From contig JALIGW010000005.1 in NCBI GenBank assembly GCA_023053685.1, positions 31,400,480 through 31,464,479 on the forward strand: 64,000 nucleotides of DNA, in the 5' to 3' direction. Both the position numbers and the translations under genes were made by a program. The first letter of the stretch is position 1. Every line of letters starts with the position of its first letter. Origin of the DNA: Diadophis punctatus similis. Lineage: Eukaryota > Chordata > Lepidosauria > Squamata > Dipsadidae. The notes under the pieces were generated by a model. That model saw nothing but the letters and a program-made list of their open reading frames with translations. It ran no database searches and was not told the origin of the DNA. Positions 34,511 through 45,795 of the stretch are shown piece by piece.

Positions 34511-36157
34511 CAGGTCACCAATTGGTGGTCCGCGGACCACTGGTGGTCTGTGAGAAAATTTTGGTGGTCCACAGCACACCCGGGTGGAGGAGATGCTCTG
34601 GGATGTCTAATGGCCAGTCCTGTGACTAGAGCTCTGGAATATGGGACCGGCCAGGCAGCTCATGGTGGGGTTGGAAATCGCCGTAGAGGGAGCTACGTGA
34701 AACTTGCAACTTTGCAGTGCAGTCCTTGCCAGCCAGAACGAGGTAGTGGTGCAAGGGGGGTTGGCAACCTGCAGCTCATTCTTCCCCCTGCTGTGGCTTC
34801 CTGTCGGCTGAACCCACCAGTGGCTGGCCCGCCCCTTGCCCTCTCCTCCCAGTGATTCCTCACCTGGCCTGATAAGGGAAGGGTGGGGGATGGAGATTTG
34901 CTCCAAATTCCAGAGCAAGAGCAGAGCTTCAGCTGAGTCTCACGGGCATTTCTTCTGGGCCTTGTTGGTGCTCCGCGCACCTTGGTCTCTCAGGGAGACA
35001 TGTGACTTTTGCAGTACAGTTAAATTTAGCTCGCTTCACAACGGCATCCTCTTCTCCTCCTGGAGCCCATTACGATGCAGAGCATCGGCTACAGCCAGGT
35101 CGGGTAAGTGTCAGGACAGAGAGAGGTCGTGCGTCTCCCCAAGTGACCGAAGTGCATCCAGCACCAACAAAAGCCGAAGGAGCGACCATGAGACCCAGAG
35201 AGCACCGGAGAATCAGAATGAGAGAGAGAGAGAGAGATGGACAGACAGAGAGAGAAAGAGAAAGAGAGATGTCAGAGAAAGAGATGAGAGAGAGAGAGAT
35301 GTAGAGAGAGGGGGGAGAGAGAGAAAGAGAGGGGGAGGGAGAGATGAGAGAGAGGTGGTTAGGGTTAATTGAGTGTCGGGGTGAAGTGTTGGGGTGGAGA
35401 GCAGGTCGTGCATCTCCCCAAGTAATCAAGATGCATCCAGCACCAACAAATGCCGAAGGAGCACCCACGAGACCAAGAGAGCACCAGAGAATCAGGATGA
35501 GAGAGACAGACAGACAGAGAGGGAGAGAGGGAGAGAAAGAGATGTCAGAGAGAGAGAAAGAGATGAGAGAGAGACAGAGAGGGGGGAGAGAGATGAGAGG
35601 TAGAGAGAGAGGGGGAGAGAAAGGGGGAGGGGGAGATGAGAGAGAAAGGTAGAGAGAGGGGGAGAGATGAGAGAGAGAAGGAGGAGAGAGAAAGATAGAG
35701 AGGGGAGAGAGAGAAAGAGGGGGAGAAAGAAAGATGTCAGAGAGAGAGAAAGAGATGAGAGAGAGACAGAGAGGGGGAGAGAGATGAGAGGTAGAGAGAG
35801 AGGGGGAGAGAAAGGGGGAGGGAGAGATGAGAGAGAGGTGGAGAGAGGGAGGAGAGAGAAAGGGGGGGAGAAAGAGAGAGAGGGGGAAAGATAGAAAGAG
35901 GGAGAGAGAAAGAGGGGGAGAGATGAGAGAGAGAAAGATTAGAGAGAGAGAGAGAGAGACAAAGGGGGGAGAGAAATAGACAAAGAGGGGGGAGAGAGAG
36001 AAAGGGAGGGGAGAGAGAGGGGGGAGAGAATGCCTGAAGGACCCCATCCCGTCACTGAGAGTCCAGGCGCTTCAGCAACCGGCATGCTATTAGTGGTCCG
36101 CGGGATTTAAAATTATGAATGTAGTGGTCCCTGAGGTCCAAAAGGTTGGGGACCCTG
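34511..36157. mobile_element. Large non-autonomous hAT-like element with GA-rich core
   Basis: The left end CAGGTCACCAATTGGTGGTC and the right end GGTTGGGGACCCTG are imperfect inverted ends of a 1,647-bp element. TTTTAAAACA directly repeats on both flanks (34501-34510 and 36158-36167), covering an 8-bp hAT duplication. TGGTCCGCGGACCACTGGTG and, near the other end, TAGTGGTCCGCGGGA are subterminal repeats. No transposase is seen; long frames at 35070-36047 are shadows of the GA tract. Confidence 0.78.
35215..36030. repeat. (GAGA)n purine-rich satellite inside the hAT-like element
   Basis: GAGAGAGA/GGGGGAGAGA repeats fill this segment. A non-satellite module containing GCATCCAGCACCAACAAA occurs twice, at about 35153 and 35431 (period about 278 bp), showing that the core grew by tandem duplication. 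Confidence 0.95.
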
Positions 36158-36305
36158 TTTTAAAACATCTCAAGTTTCAAACTTGATTTTTTTATGATGC
36201 TCGGTTTAAGCATCATAAATGCAATTGTTATATATATATCCTTAACAAATTTAATTTTAAAAATTAGAAATGTGAAACAATTTTCATTTAAAAAAAAAAA
36301 AGAGC

Positions 36306-38860
36306 GGACTTCCGGTTTGGAGCGCTTCATCGCAGACATCCCTCGTTGGATGCCTTTCCGATCTTTGTTAAAAGCCGCCAGAACAGCTGTCTGGCGGCTT
36401 TAAAATCTCTTCCCCGGGCAAAGGGGAGAGATGAGAGCCTGACAGGTGGGGTAGAGCCCCCCCAGCGCCCTAGGAGCCATCTGGTAGGGCGCGAAGGGAG
36501 AGCTCCCCATGCAGCCTGTCTCCAGCTCCGAAGATCAGGAAACCTCTGCTTTTGCAGAGCTAGATGTCGTGACCAGCCGCTGCTTCAAGAATGGGATTTA
36601 TAATTATATTTAAACTACAGAAGCAGACAGAGAGAAACAGGCGTGAGATGGGCAAGTACTGAAACCTCTTTTTTCCTTTTTTTTTTTCAACTCCTGGGCT
36701 AGCTTTCACTTCGGTAAAGGAACAAAGGAAACAGAGTAACAATATGGCGATTGAGAAGTGAAAGTGACTTTCGTTTTCCTAGAGGCTTTTTTTTTCCTCT
36801 CTCTCTCTTATGGAAACTTTTAACTTGGAAAAATGGTTTTTTCTCTCTTTGTCTCCTAACTCTGGATTAAAGTTATAATAGAAATATTTCCAATAATAAA
36901 AGATTATCTGATTTTTAAACTAGAAAGAACTTTAATCAGGCATCTGGCTTTCTTTCTTTTTTGTACTCTTTTGAAACACCAATGGCTTCAAAGTCTGGAA
37001 AGATTGTTTTGACTAAAAGAAATAACTATTCATCTGGATATATTTCTAAAATGCAACTTAACACTGAGCTAACACCTCCACAGCTTTTGACACCTGAAAA
37101 TTTATTAAATAATTTAAAGATTATGAAACATGAACTTACTTTGGAATTTAACCAGAAAATAAGTGAGATAGACAAAAAGATGCAGGCTGCTTTGAAGAAT
37201 ATGAATCAACAACTAAGATTTGATGTGTTAGAGGTTTGCAAAGGCTTAGCAACAAATATTGAAGTTTTGGCAGAACGTATTGAAACAAATAAACAAGCTT
37301 TGGCAACTTCGGTGAATTACATAGATAAAATCCAAAATGATATTGCAAATTTTGAAAAAGAGGTCTTAATGACTCAGTTCAGATCCATGGAAGTTGCTAT
37401 AAGGATTAGAGGTTTGAAAGAAGGATTATATGAAAATTTAAAAGGCAGGATGGTTGACATATTGGATCAGGTGTCTGGAATTTCTAAAGCGGAATTGGCT
37501 ACACAAATCGACAAAATATACAGAATCAACTCGTGGTACGCTAAACAAAAGCATTTACCAAGGGATATTGTCATATATTTTACCACAAGAGCTCTACGGA
37601 ACAGAATTATACAAGCAACGTTTAACAATAATCTTATGGTGAATGGTCAGGAACTAAAGATTTGGAAAGAAATCCCCTCTAAAATGCTTAAAGCCAGAAA
37701 AAGCTATACTTTTTTGATCGATGAATTTAAGAGATTAAATTTACAATATAAATGGGAAGCGCCAGTTGGAGTAGCAGTGAAATTTTCTGGAAAAAGATAT
37801 CGGCTCAACACGATAAAAAAAGCTACTGAATTTTATGTCAACGTTCTAAAGGCTGATATATCCAAGATTCCAGAGGAAGGATGTATGAAAATAAAAGAGG
37901 AGGAGGAGGGGAAGCCACCTTTGATGGATCAAAAGGAAATAGATTCAAAAATCCAAAAGGAGTGCCTGAATCAGATAGCTGGGGAAAAGGAGATGGAGGT
38001 TTGGGAGTAGACGGGAGACGACTCGACAAATTTGAATTTATTGAACTATTAAAAGATGAACTATCAAGATACAAAACGATGCGATGTTGAAATATATTGG
38101 ATGGATAGAGACTAATATGATTGTATTTTATCTTTTCCCTATCTAATGATTACTTATGCAATATTTAGTTAAGTTTTATATAATTTTGAGGTTATTTTTA
38201 ATGTTGATAATATTAGATATATATAGTTTGTTGAAGATTTGTTTATTGTTTACTCTTCTTTCATTTTCTTTTTTTGTTTATTGAAGTTAGTGAATTAATT
38301 TAGAATAATATTATCTTATTAATATCATGATGAAATTTAATATTTGATGATCACTTATGTAACATTTAGTTAAGTTTTATCTTAGAGGTTATTTTTAATG
38401 TCAATAATATTAGTTTAAGATTTGTGTATTTTATATTTAGTTATTACTTATGTAACATTTACCTTGTATAAGATAGAGGGCTGAAGGGAGGAGGTAGGAG
38501 GTTTGTTTGTTTGTATTGTTAAAGAGTTTTCTCTTTCTTTCTTTCCTTTTTTTTTTCTTTTTTCTCTCTTTTTTGTATCTTTACTATTGTAGACAAATGC
38601 GATATATTAGCACTGTATAATTTGGAGTTGAAGTTTTTTAAAAATAGTGTTCTTTTTTTTCCCTTTTTTCTTTCTCTTTTTATTAACAATTTAAATTTAT
38701 TATTATGCCCTGTATTATCTCTGGGAAGTCCGGGGGGGAGGTGGGGAGGGAAGGGGGTGGGTTTGGGGGGGGGGGGAGAAAAAAACAAAAATGTTTGTAC
38801 TTTATATTTAATATTTTGCTACTACTTATGTAAGTTTGTACTAATAAAACTTTTTTGAAT
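36306..38860 (+). mobile_element. L1-like retrotransposon with ORF1 but no ORF2 (HAL1-like)
   Basis: The element starts GGACTTCCGGTTTGGAGCGC, has a GC-rich 5' UTR, an intact ORF1, about 850 bp of AT-rich 3' UTR with a G-run at 38730-38777, and AATAAAACTTTTTTGAATAA before a poly(A). A 14-bp direct repeat AAAAAAAAAAGAGC flanks it (36292-36305 and 38861-38874), consistent with target-primed insertion at a T-rich site. There is no endonuclease or reverse transcriptase anywhere between ORF1 and the tail. It resembles the half-L1 (HAL1) organisation known in mammals. Confidence 0.8.
36982..38010 (+). CDS. L1-type ORF1 protein, intact 342-codon frame
   Basis: The frame opens at ATG 36982 (MASKSGKIVLTK) and ends with TAG at 38008-38010. 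Residues about 40-140 are predicted coiled coil (heptad-rich KIMKHELTLEFNQKISEID, then EVLAERIETNKQAL). An RRM-like region follows (MEVAIRIRGLKEGLYENLKG, then DKIYRINSWYAKQKHLPRDI), and the C-terminal domain has FSGKRYRLNTIKKATEF. This layout matches L1 ORF1p, an RNA-binding trimer that coats the L1 transcript. The C-terminus is acidic, then Lys-rich. An overlapping frame at 37881-38090 ends LDKFEFIELLKDELSRYKTM and may preserve the original C-terminus, implying a late frameshift. An uninterrupted frame suggests recent activity. Confidence 0.85.
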   Translation: MASKSGKIVLTKRNNYSSGYISKMQLNTELTPPQLLTPENLLNNLKIMKHELTLEFNQKISEIDKKMQAALKNMNQQLRFDVLEVCKGLATNIEVLAERIETNKQALATSVNYIDKIQNDIANFEKEVLMTQFRSMEVAIRIRGLKEGLYENLKGRMVDILDQVSGISKAELATQIDKIYRINSWYAKQKHLPRDIVIYFTTRALRNRIIQATFNNNLMVNGQELKIWKEIPSKMLKARKSYTFLIDEFKRLNLQYKWEAPVGVAVKFSGKRYRLNTIKKATEFYVNVLKADISKIPEEGCMKIKEEEEGKPPLMDQKEIDSKIQKECLNQIAGEKEMEVWE

Positions 38861-38874
38861 AAAAAAAAAAGAGC

Positions 38875-39503
38875 AATATCACTAATTTAAATTTTTTAGA
38901 AAATTGTTTTTGCTAAGCCTTAAGATGGTTTCTTCTTACTTAAGCTCATATTTGAAATATACACTATAATAATTACTTAAGAAATAGCTGTAGTGTAAGT
39001 TCCTATGTAGGAATTTTTACCTTTAAGTTTTTTGCAACAGTGTACAACCTTTACTCCCTTTATACCTTTTAAAAATAATCTTTATACTTTTGTTTTGGTG
39101 TTCTAGTCGTACATGAACACAGAAGCTTTGAGTATTTCTAGGACTCACTGAAGGCTGATAAAGTCCCAGTCAGCTATAAATATCACTATCCAGGAAATGA
39201 ACTCTTCATACTAAAATGTGAAGCATCTCAGTTATTCTTCAGTCAACTAAAATATATTGAAGGAAAGTGCATGGTTTTTTGTTTGCGGTTATATACACAT
39301 ATATTTTGAGTACCAAAGAGTATTGTTTGATGTTACATAAACAAACAACAATAATGGCTTAACTTTATCTGAGATAATTTTCATGCATTCACTGATTTGT
39401 GTAGAACTGCTTATAAAATCTAGCTTTTGTACACATTTGATAGCAACTCTTTTAAGTGTAAGTTCCTGTGTAGGAATTATTTTTCTAAGTAGAAAAGTAT
39501 TAC
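38875..39503. other. ABLIM1 intron, no recognised element
   Basis: AT-rich sequence with no exon, RNA gene or repeat. Confidence 0.5.
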
Positions 39504-39511
39504 AAATTGAG

Positions 39512-39942
39512 CAGCGGCGGGTTGCTTCCTTACCGGTGCCAGTGCGCTGCGTGCGCATCTCCACGTTTCGGGTGCACGCATCCTCGCTACGCGCGCCCCC
39601 CCTCGCATGATTTTGCTTCTGCGCATGCGCGGAAGCAAAATTGCACCAAAATCTTGCGAGGGGATGCGCGCGCGCATGAGATTTCGGTGTGATTTTGCTT
39701 TCGCGCATGCGCAGAAGCAAAATCTCGCCAAAATCTCACACACATGCGCGTCCCCTCACAAGATTTTGGCGCGATTTTGCTTATGTGCAAAAGCAAAATC
39801 ACCCAAAAATTCACAAAAAAAGATGGCGACGCGCGCGACGGACCGGCAGAGAGGGCTCTGGAGCGGTTGTGCGCAAATTGCACAATCGGCCGCTCCCTAC
39901 CAGAGCTGCATACTGGACAGCTCCGGCAGGAACCCACCTCTG
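39512..39942. mobile_element. hAT MITE (GGTGGGTTCCTACCGG-type ends) with palindromic arrays
   Basis: Left CAGCGGCGGGTTGCTTCC and right GGCAGGAACCCACCTCTG bound 431 bp. The flanking octamers AAATTGAG and AAATTGGT match at 6 of 8. The interior has several alternating AGCAAAATC/GATTTTGCT modules around GCGCATGCGC, giving multiple hairpins. Sister copies are at 55011-55492 and 58177-58491. Confidence 0.8.
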
Positions 39943-39959
39943 AAATTGGTAATAGCACC

Positions 39960-41998
39960 TTCTAAAATGGTAATTGTAAATTAAAATATTCCAGTCCAAA
40001 ATTACCAACTTTATTTTTTAAATACACACATCCTGGCTTTCAAGATGGCTCAAAATGGATAATAACAAAAGAATCAATAGTATTTTATGGAAGTAATAAG
40101 GGAAAACACATTCTTTTAAACCAGTTGCATAAAATGAAAGTTATGTTACAGGTCAGTGAAGAGATGTAAGAACATGAGGTATGAAAGCGTCCGAGCTTAG
40201 AAAATTGCAAAATTGAGCTATTTCCCTACGCCCCACACACCCCATTTGCAGAACAGCCGATTCCTTTATATGAATTGGGTATTTATTCTGGCAGCTTGAA
40301 GCAGTTGAATGTATTGGAGATTCTCCATTGATGAAAACATGTATGCTTTTTTAAATTAATTGAACAAAATCTGCAGAAGTAGCAGGTTTTACCCTCTTCA
40401 CAGACATTGGAAGGATTATACTCATCCTTAGAAATCTGCCAACTGCTCATCTTGAACAAAGATACCAAGGTAATCTCAGTGGAAAAATACAAGGCACAGC
40501 TACACTTCCAGTTTGAGCTCTCAAATAACACTGTCTTGTGGTTCATCATCCAAATACCCATATTCCTCTGTTTCCGTGAAATAAAAATAGTCCAGGAGTC
40601 TATAATTGCAAATAACAGTACTGAGATTAAACAAGCCGAGCAGAGACTATTATCAAGATTAAAATATGCCTGCTGCATTGCGTAATTATTGCCTTTGGTG
40701 AGGAATGGAATGTAAATGAATCCAAGGCACTATCTAAAGTAGAGTGGGGTTGTTATATACTACAGCTATACATTGTAGTATTTAGAGGTTCATATTATTA
40801 ATTTTCTGCAAATGAATAGACTAAACAAAATAGTTCTTCCCTTTAGAAAAACATTATAACCTAGTATCTTATAAGAAAATAAAAATAAAAATATTTCCCT
40901 GATACCCAGAGGGAATCCACAATTTTTGCAGATTCAGCAAAGTGAGGATAACTATCGTAATTTAAGTGTTACCTTTTTATTTTAACTTCAAATGACAATA
41001 AGCTGTTAATTGTGACTGATACTAATCCAAGTAGTAACTATCATCTTTACTGATGGCTTCAAAATAAAATGAACAACATGTGTAGAAAGTATGAGATAAA
41101 ATTGACTATAGTAAGAATACTTAAGAATACAAGAATAGTCAAGAGTGGATAAATATTAAACTCTGTTTAGCGTGGGGAACAGCCGTGAGCAGCAGCAATT
41201 TATTTTATAAGGAAAAAATTGTACATTTTATTCTAATACTATATGAAAAAGATATACCTAGTACATTTGATATTTATGAAGAAGACTAATAAAACTTTGA
41301 TTAGTGGGGAAAGTGTGTTGTTATTCTCCATCCCCAGAGGGCTTTATGCTCGATAGGGAAATTAAAGAAAATATCTTGGAAGAAAGCACCATCAAGAAAG
41401 CAGCATTTCCATCAAGAAAACTATATTTGTGTGTCCATAAAGTCTACAAGCATTGGACTTGGATTTCAAAAGACTTTATATTTAGCAGTATAAACAAACT
41501 TAGCTTACCACTTCATGATAATTCACTGTATATAGGCTTAACTTCACACTTGGTAGGTTGTCAGGTTAATAGACATTTTTCAATGTTTGCTAATACTGTC
41601 CTACTTTTTGTGGCTTTTTCAGGTACTTGGCACCATTGTTTGACTGTATACAATGGCCCAAGTAGAAATGCGAGCACACACACACACACGTATGTTTGTC
41701 TGTCTGTCTATCTAGTATGTATGTGTATCTATATAGATTTGAAAGAATAATATGGAATAGATCATATATAAAGCCCACAAGTGCAGTTTATCTTTTATGG
41801 GAAGACCTCCCTGTTATATAGCATTTTAAACTTGTCACTGATATTCAGTCAGTTATGTATGGTGTCCAGCTGTAAAATGGACCTGGATGCTGCACCATTT
41901 GCTGAGTCAACTAATAATTTTATTCTGTTTATAAAAGTTACTTATACTCTAAACACAAATAGTTTGCAGGTGGAGACCACTAATTTATTACCATACTA
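39960..41998. other. ABLIM1 intron, no recognised element
   Basis: The opposing frames at 40283-40685 overlap on both strands and show no family motif. A (CA)n run is at 41670-41690. Nothing else is supported. Confidence 0.45.
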
Positions 41999-42190
41999 GC
42001 TGATGACCCGGCGCTGCCTGGGTATTTTGTCATCCATCCACCCCCACGCATGTGCGCACAACCCCCTCTGATGGTAATTTTGAAAAATCCTTTCTTAGTG
42101 AGCAAGAGGAACATACGTGGCAAATTTCAAGTTTGTAGGCTTTACAGTTCTGGACATTTCGTGATTACGTCGTGAGTGCTTTTCGCTTTT
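41999..42190 (+). mobile_element. Unclassified interspersed repeat (GCTGATGACCCGGCG...) ending in a GATA tail
   Basis: CTAGCTGATGACCCGGCG, then GGCAAATTTCAAGTTTGTAG, and a 3' end CTTTTCGCTTTTATATATA lead directly into a (GATA)n tract. This is a repeat I associate with snake genomes, but I cannot name its class with confidence. Confidence 0.5.
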
Positions 42191-42206
42191 ATATATATAT
42201 ATATAT

Positions 42207-42276
<70 letters not shown>

Positions 42277-42345
42277 GATAGATAGATGATAGATAGATAG
42301 ATAGATTTATTGATTTATTGATTTATTGATTTATTGATTTATTTA
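42190..42345. repeat. (AT)n-(GATA)n-(GATTTATT)n microsatellite
   Basis: About 10 AT units, then about 25 GATA units with two slips, then ATTGATTT units to 42345. It grew from the tail of the repeat at 41999. Confidence 0.97.
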
Positions 42346-42405
42346 TTAATTATGGTGTTCTTATATGCCGCCCAACTCCCGAAGGAGTCAGATTTAGGTT
42401 TGGGA
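42346..42405 (-). mobile_element. L2-like LINE 3' end fragment
   Basis: ATTATGGTGTTCTTATATGC followed by CGCCCAACTCCCGAAGGAGT is the reverse complement of the GCCGCCCTGAG-type 3' UTR end seen at 6600-6650. Confidence 0.55.
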
Positions 42406-43635
42406 AGATCCATTAAAATCAATGGACACTTCATTTTCCTTTTCAGATTTTGTTCTCAGTTAAATTATTTTGTGTTTATGAGCAAAACTAAAAAAGATTG
42501 CAAATCAGAATTAAGGGTAGTATTTTAGCTTTCCCGTCTACAGTATACTTAAAAGCATTGGTATGAAGTGACCTTAAACTCAGCTGCTTTTTATATTGGA
42601 AATTGTGTGAAGACAGCTTTCAGCCAGGCATTAAATCAATTCAGTACTCTTTATACGTGTCCATATAGAGGTGTATGTATGTACATACACAACTATTTCT
42701 CTATTGGTGTAGTTATCAGAAGAAGGTTACCTTTCTATATCCAATACTGTAATTTCCTGTTAAATAAATTATTCTGTGGGCAGACTGTCTGGCACCACCA
42801 TGACGCAATTGTGTTATAGGAAAATTTATGAACACAATAGAACAATAATTTTATAAGGCTATGCATTATCTGATCTACTGCATTGCTGCATTAGATGGCC
42901 ATAATTATATTCAGGAGATGGAATATATAGGAATGTAGAAAATCTTCCTGGGAAGGTAAGGAAGCTGCTACATTGTTTTCTTAAGTAACTCTGTTATCTT
43001 TTGGGATTAGTTTTTTTCATGTCACAAGTGCATTATTTACTTATATTTGATGGTGATGGTTTCATTTTTAAAGTCTCAATATTTTACAATATTTTCTGAT
43101 TTCTTTGTAACATCAAACAATTATTGACCTAAAACTATAAAGTAGTAGTAGGATAGAACAACCAGATTAATATTTTTTGTTTAAAAACCACTGAATACCA
43201 TCATATTTTTAATATGATTTTAAATACCATCATATTTTCATAGAGTTTATAGTTGTGAGGCTAAGCTTCTTAAAGTCCCAGAAATTGAAGGCCAGGACCT
43301 TGGAATGAGATCATGCTTAGAAGAACACAAAGAATGAACTGGATTGTAGGGAATAATGAGGGTAGACAGATCCTGAAAAGTTTGTGAGTGGAGGTTCTAA
43401 CACAAGCACATGTAGCTTAAACGTTATATTTGGATCAAACAGGATGCTAGTGAAGAGCCCAGTGCTGTAATGAGACATGAAAACAATATGGAAGAACCAG
43501 ATTCCATTACAATGAAATAGATTGTGTTTTGTAAGCAGTGATATCACTCTAGGGAATTTACCATTTACAGAAATCCAGTTTTCTGTGTTAACAATCTCTG
43601 TGATTCATGCCATATTGTATAGGAGCAAATGCCTC
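42406..43635. other. ABLIM1 intron, no recognised element
   Basis: A short duplication of AAATACCATCATATTTT is near 43194-43240. No other feature is seen. Confidence 0.45.
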
Positions 43636-43636
43636 A

Positions 43637-43672
<36 letters not shown>

Positions 43673-43676
43673 ATCA
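43637..43676. repeat. (ATC)n microsatellite
   Basis: About 12 ATC units with one slip, adjoining the LINE tail that follows. Confidence 0.95.
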
Positions 43677-43677
43677 T

Positions 43678-43808
43678 CATTATTATCTCTTTTATTCATT
43701 AAACATGAAACTCAGTCAACTGAACATTTAAAAATGTGTCACAAATATCATTGACTGGTGCTGATGGTTGATACGGGTTGCTGCCAGCGTCCTAGGTATC
43801 AACCAAGT
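43678..43808 (-). mobile_element. R4-like LINE 3' UTR fragment
   Basis: TATTATCTCTTTTATTCATT, then GTTGATACGGGTTGCTGCCA and CCTAGGTATCAACCAAGTAT match the 3' end at 27655-27800 in the same minus orientation. Confidence 0.75.
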
Positions 43809-43921
<113 letters not shown>

Positions 43922-44097
43922 TTAGAGGGAAAAGGAATCACAAAGGCAAGATGTACAATCAATTGTAATTCTTTGAGACATGTGAACTAACTTCTTTTTT
44001 TTTGTTTAAGGCTATAAATAATCTGTTTTACTATATTCAAAGTTAATAAAGTTAGTTCTTCAAATGTTGAACTAGAGTTCCCAGCAGCTTCAATATG

Positions 44098-44235
44098 TAA
44101 TAATAATAATTTATTAAATTTATATGCTGCCTGATTTTCAACAACTCTGGGCAGCTCACAACAGTCACAGAAGTAGACTCAGTAAAGCATTAAAACAATA
44201 AAAATAAATGCAAAGATAAATAATAAGCAATGCTG
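44098..44235 (-). mobile_element. L2-like LINE 3' end fragment
   Basis: TAATAATAATTTATTAAATT, then TATATGCTGCCTGATTTTC and CTCTGGGCAGCTCACAACAG are the reverse complement of the usual 3' end of this family. Confidence 0.6.
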
Positions 44236-44867
44236 ATAGGTCTTACAAAACCTCAGCTTCTGTCTTAGCACAAAAACTAATGAAGCTCCAGTCTCCTTAG
44301 GAAATCAACAATGCCTTACCCTTAGTTTTGCCTGCAAAATGTTAGGGAAATTAAATTTAAAATAGTAACACTGCTTGACAAGTGATTGAAATCAGATTGC
44401 TGACATGTTTATGACATGAGTCTAACCTTACTTGTTATTCTTTTGTTCAACAAATTGTTTTCAAATTCTGAATGAAGAGAAGATCAGAAATAGTGATTTA
44501 ACACTTGAACTTAAAACACAACAGTAATATTTTATTTGTAAGATGAACAATGTGTGGAGTACAAAATTGAATCTGAAATGTATTAGTTGTTGCCTTGTAT
44601 ATGATAGCTGTTGCTATTTCAGTTCAACAGCTCTTAATGTGCTTTCACCAAAGATAATTGTATTCAGATGTCTAGCATGCACTGTTGATAATAATATAAC
44701 TGTGTAGCACTTCAGGTTCAAAGACAAAAACACATTTTCCCTTATTTGTAGATGTACATATAACACCTGTCTAAAACTTCAAACTGTATAGGTCCCCCTA
44801 CACACAGTGTACTCAATTGTACTCCAGCTACAGAAAGCACCCACATGATCCCAGGAAGGCACAGTTG
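44236..44867. other. ABLIM1 intron, no recognised element
   Basis: I see no supported feature. Confidence 0.5.
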
Positions 44868-44875
44868 CTTTAAAG

Positions 44876-45010
44876 CAGTGGTGTCAAATTCGCAGCCCAC
44901 AGCCTGTATATGTCACGTGCTGGCCATGCCCACTCCCATTTTAGTGAAGGGGGAAAAAGTTAAGATACGTCATGTGATGAAAACATGACACCCCAAGTTT
45001 GACACCCCTG
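44876..45010. mobile_element. Short hAT MITE, third copy of the GTGTCAAACT family
   Basis: A 135-bp element with inverted ends (CAGTGGTGTCAAATTCG and CAAGTTTGACACCCCTG) and perfect 8-bp duplications CTTTAAAG at 44868-44875 and 45011-45018. It is collinear with 2981-3114, including TACGTCATGTGATGA for TACGTCACGTGACAA. Confidence 0.92.
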
Positions 45011-45018
45011 CTTTAAAG

Positions 45019-45793
45019 AATCTATATATTCAAAGCCAACAAGATGCTGATAAGAAACAAATATTTAAGTCACTAGAATCTGGTCTGTCTATGTCCTATG
45101 TGAATATCTAAACCTTGAGACTTAAAATTGTTACAATTTGAAATCTATACTAAAATTGGTATTTTAATCAGCAATATTTTGATCAAGAAATATGAACTTA
45201 ATGCCCTTGTTTTGTATGGCAACATAATCCTCTAAGTGACTTACTTGATTGTATTGAATAAAAATTCAGAAAACTAAAATTTAGTGTGACTCTACGACCT
45301 TTGCTACCTTATACTCATTAATGGAGACAGCCATCAGTGCCTCCTGCCCATTAGTAAATCAACTTTGATCATTTAATTGTGAGAGGTTTTTTTGGTTCAA
45401 GGTGAGAGAAAGCTTCTGCAAAATATATCACCTTTGCATTCTTTTTCCATTAGTTTCATCTGTCATGAATTATGCATAATTACTATTCTTCTCCACAACT
45501 CTAAGATCTTAACTTACTGTCAGATAGAATGGAAGCACCTGTTCTTCCATTCAAGTTTTACTGAAGCTTATTAAACACTAGAATTTTTGAAATACTGCCT
45601 CTGGACTCTTCCATCTGTTTTGGCTTCTGGTCTGTTTGGCATAAAAGTTGCAGAACAGACAGCTGTAAAGATGAAAATTGACACGGTTCACAATCCTGTC
45701 TCTACCACCACCACCCTGGTATGGAGATTTTTTTAAAAAAATGCTTTGAGAATTGTTATGTTGGAATTTATATAAACTAGTTGCAATTATGAC
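45019..45793. other. ABLIM1 intron, no recognised element
   Basis: I see no supported feature. Confidence 0.5.
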
Positions 45794-45795
45794 TA

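Noticed and set aside
35070..36047. 325-codon minus-strand open frame rich in Ser, Leu and Pro
   Set aside because: It is a translation of the GA/CT satellite inside a hAT-like element and has no protein-like complexity.
40283..40685. Overlapping frames of 131 and 92 codons on opposite strands
   Set aside because: Each is the shadow of the other, with no recognisable family, so neither is supported.
41999..42030. CTGATGA in the repeat start as a hammerhead ribozyme core
   Set aside because: After CTGATGA and a possible CCCGG/CTGGG stem there is no GAAA segment where the hammerhead fold requires it, so only one of the two conserved boxes is present.
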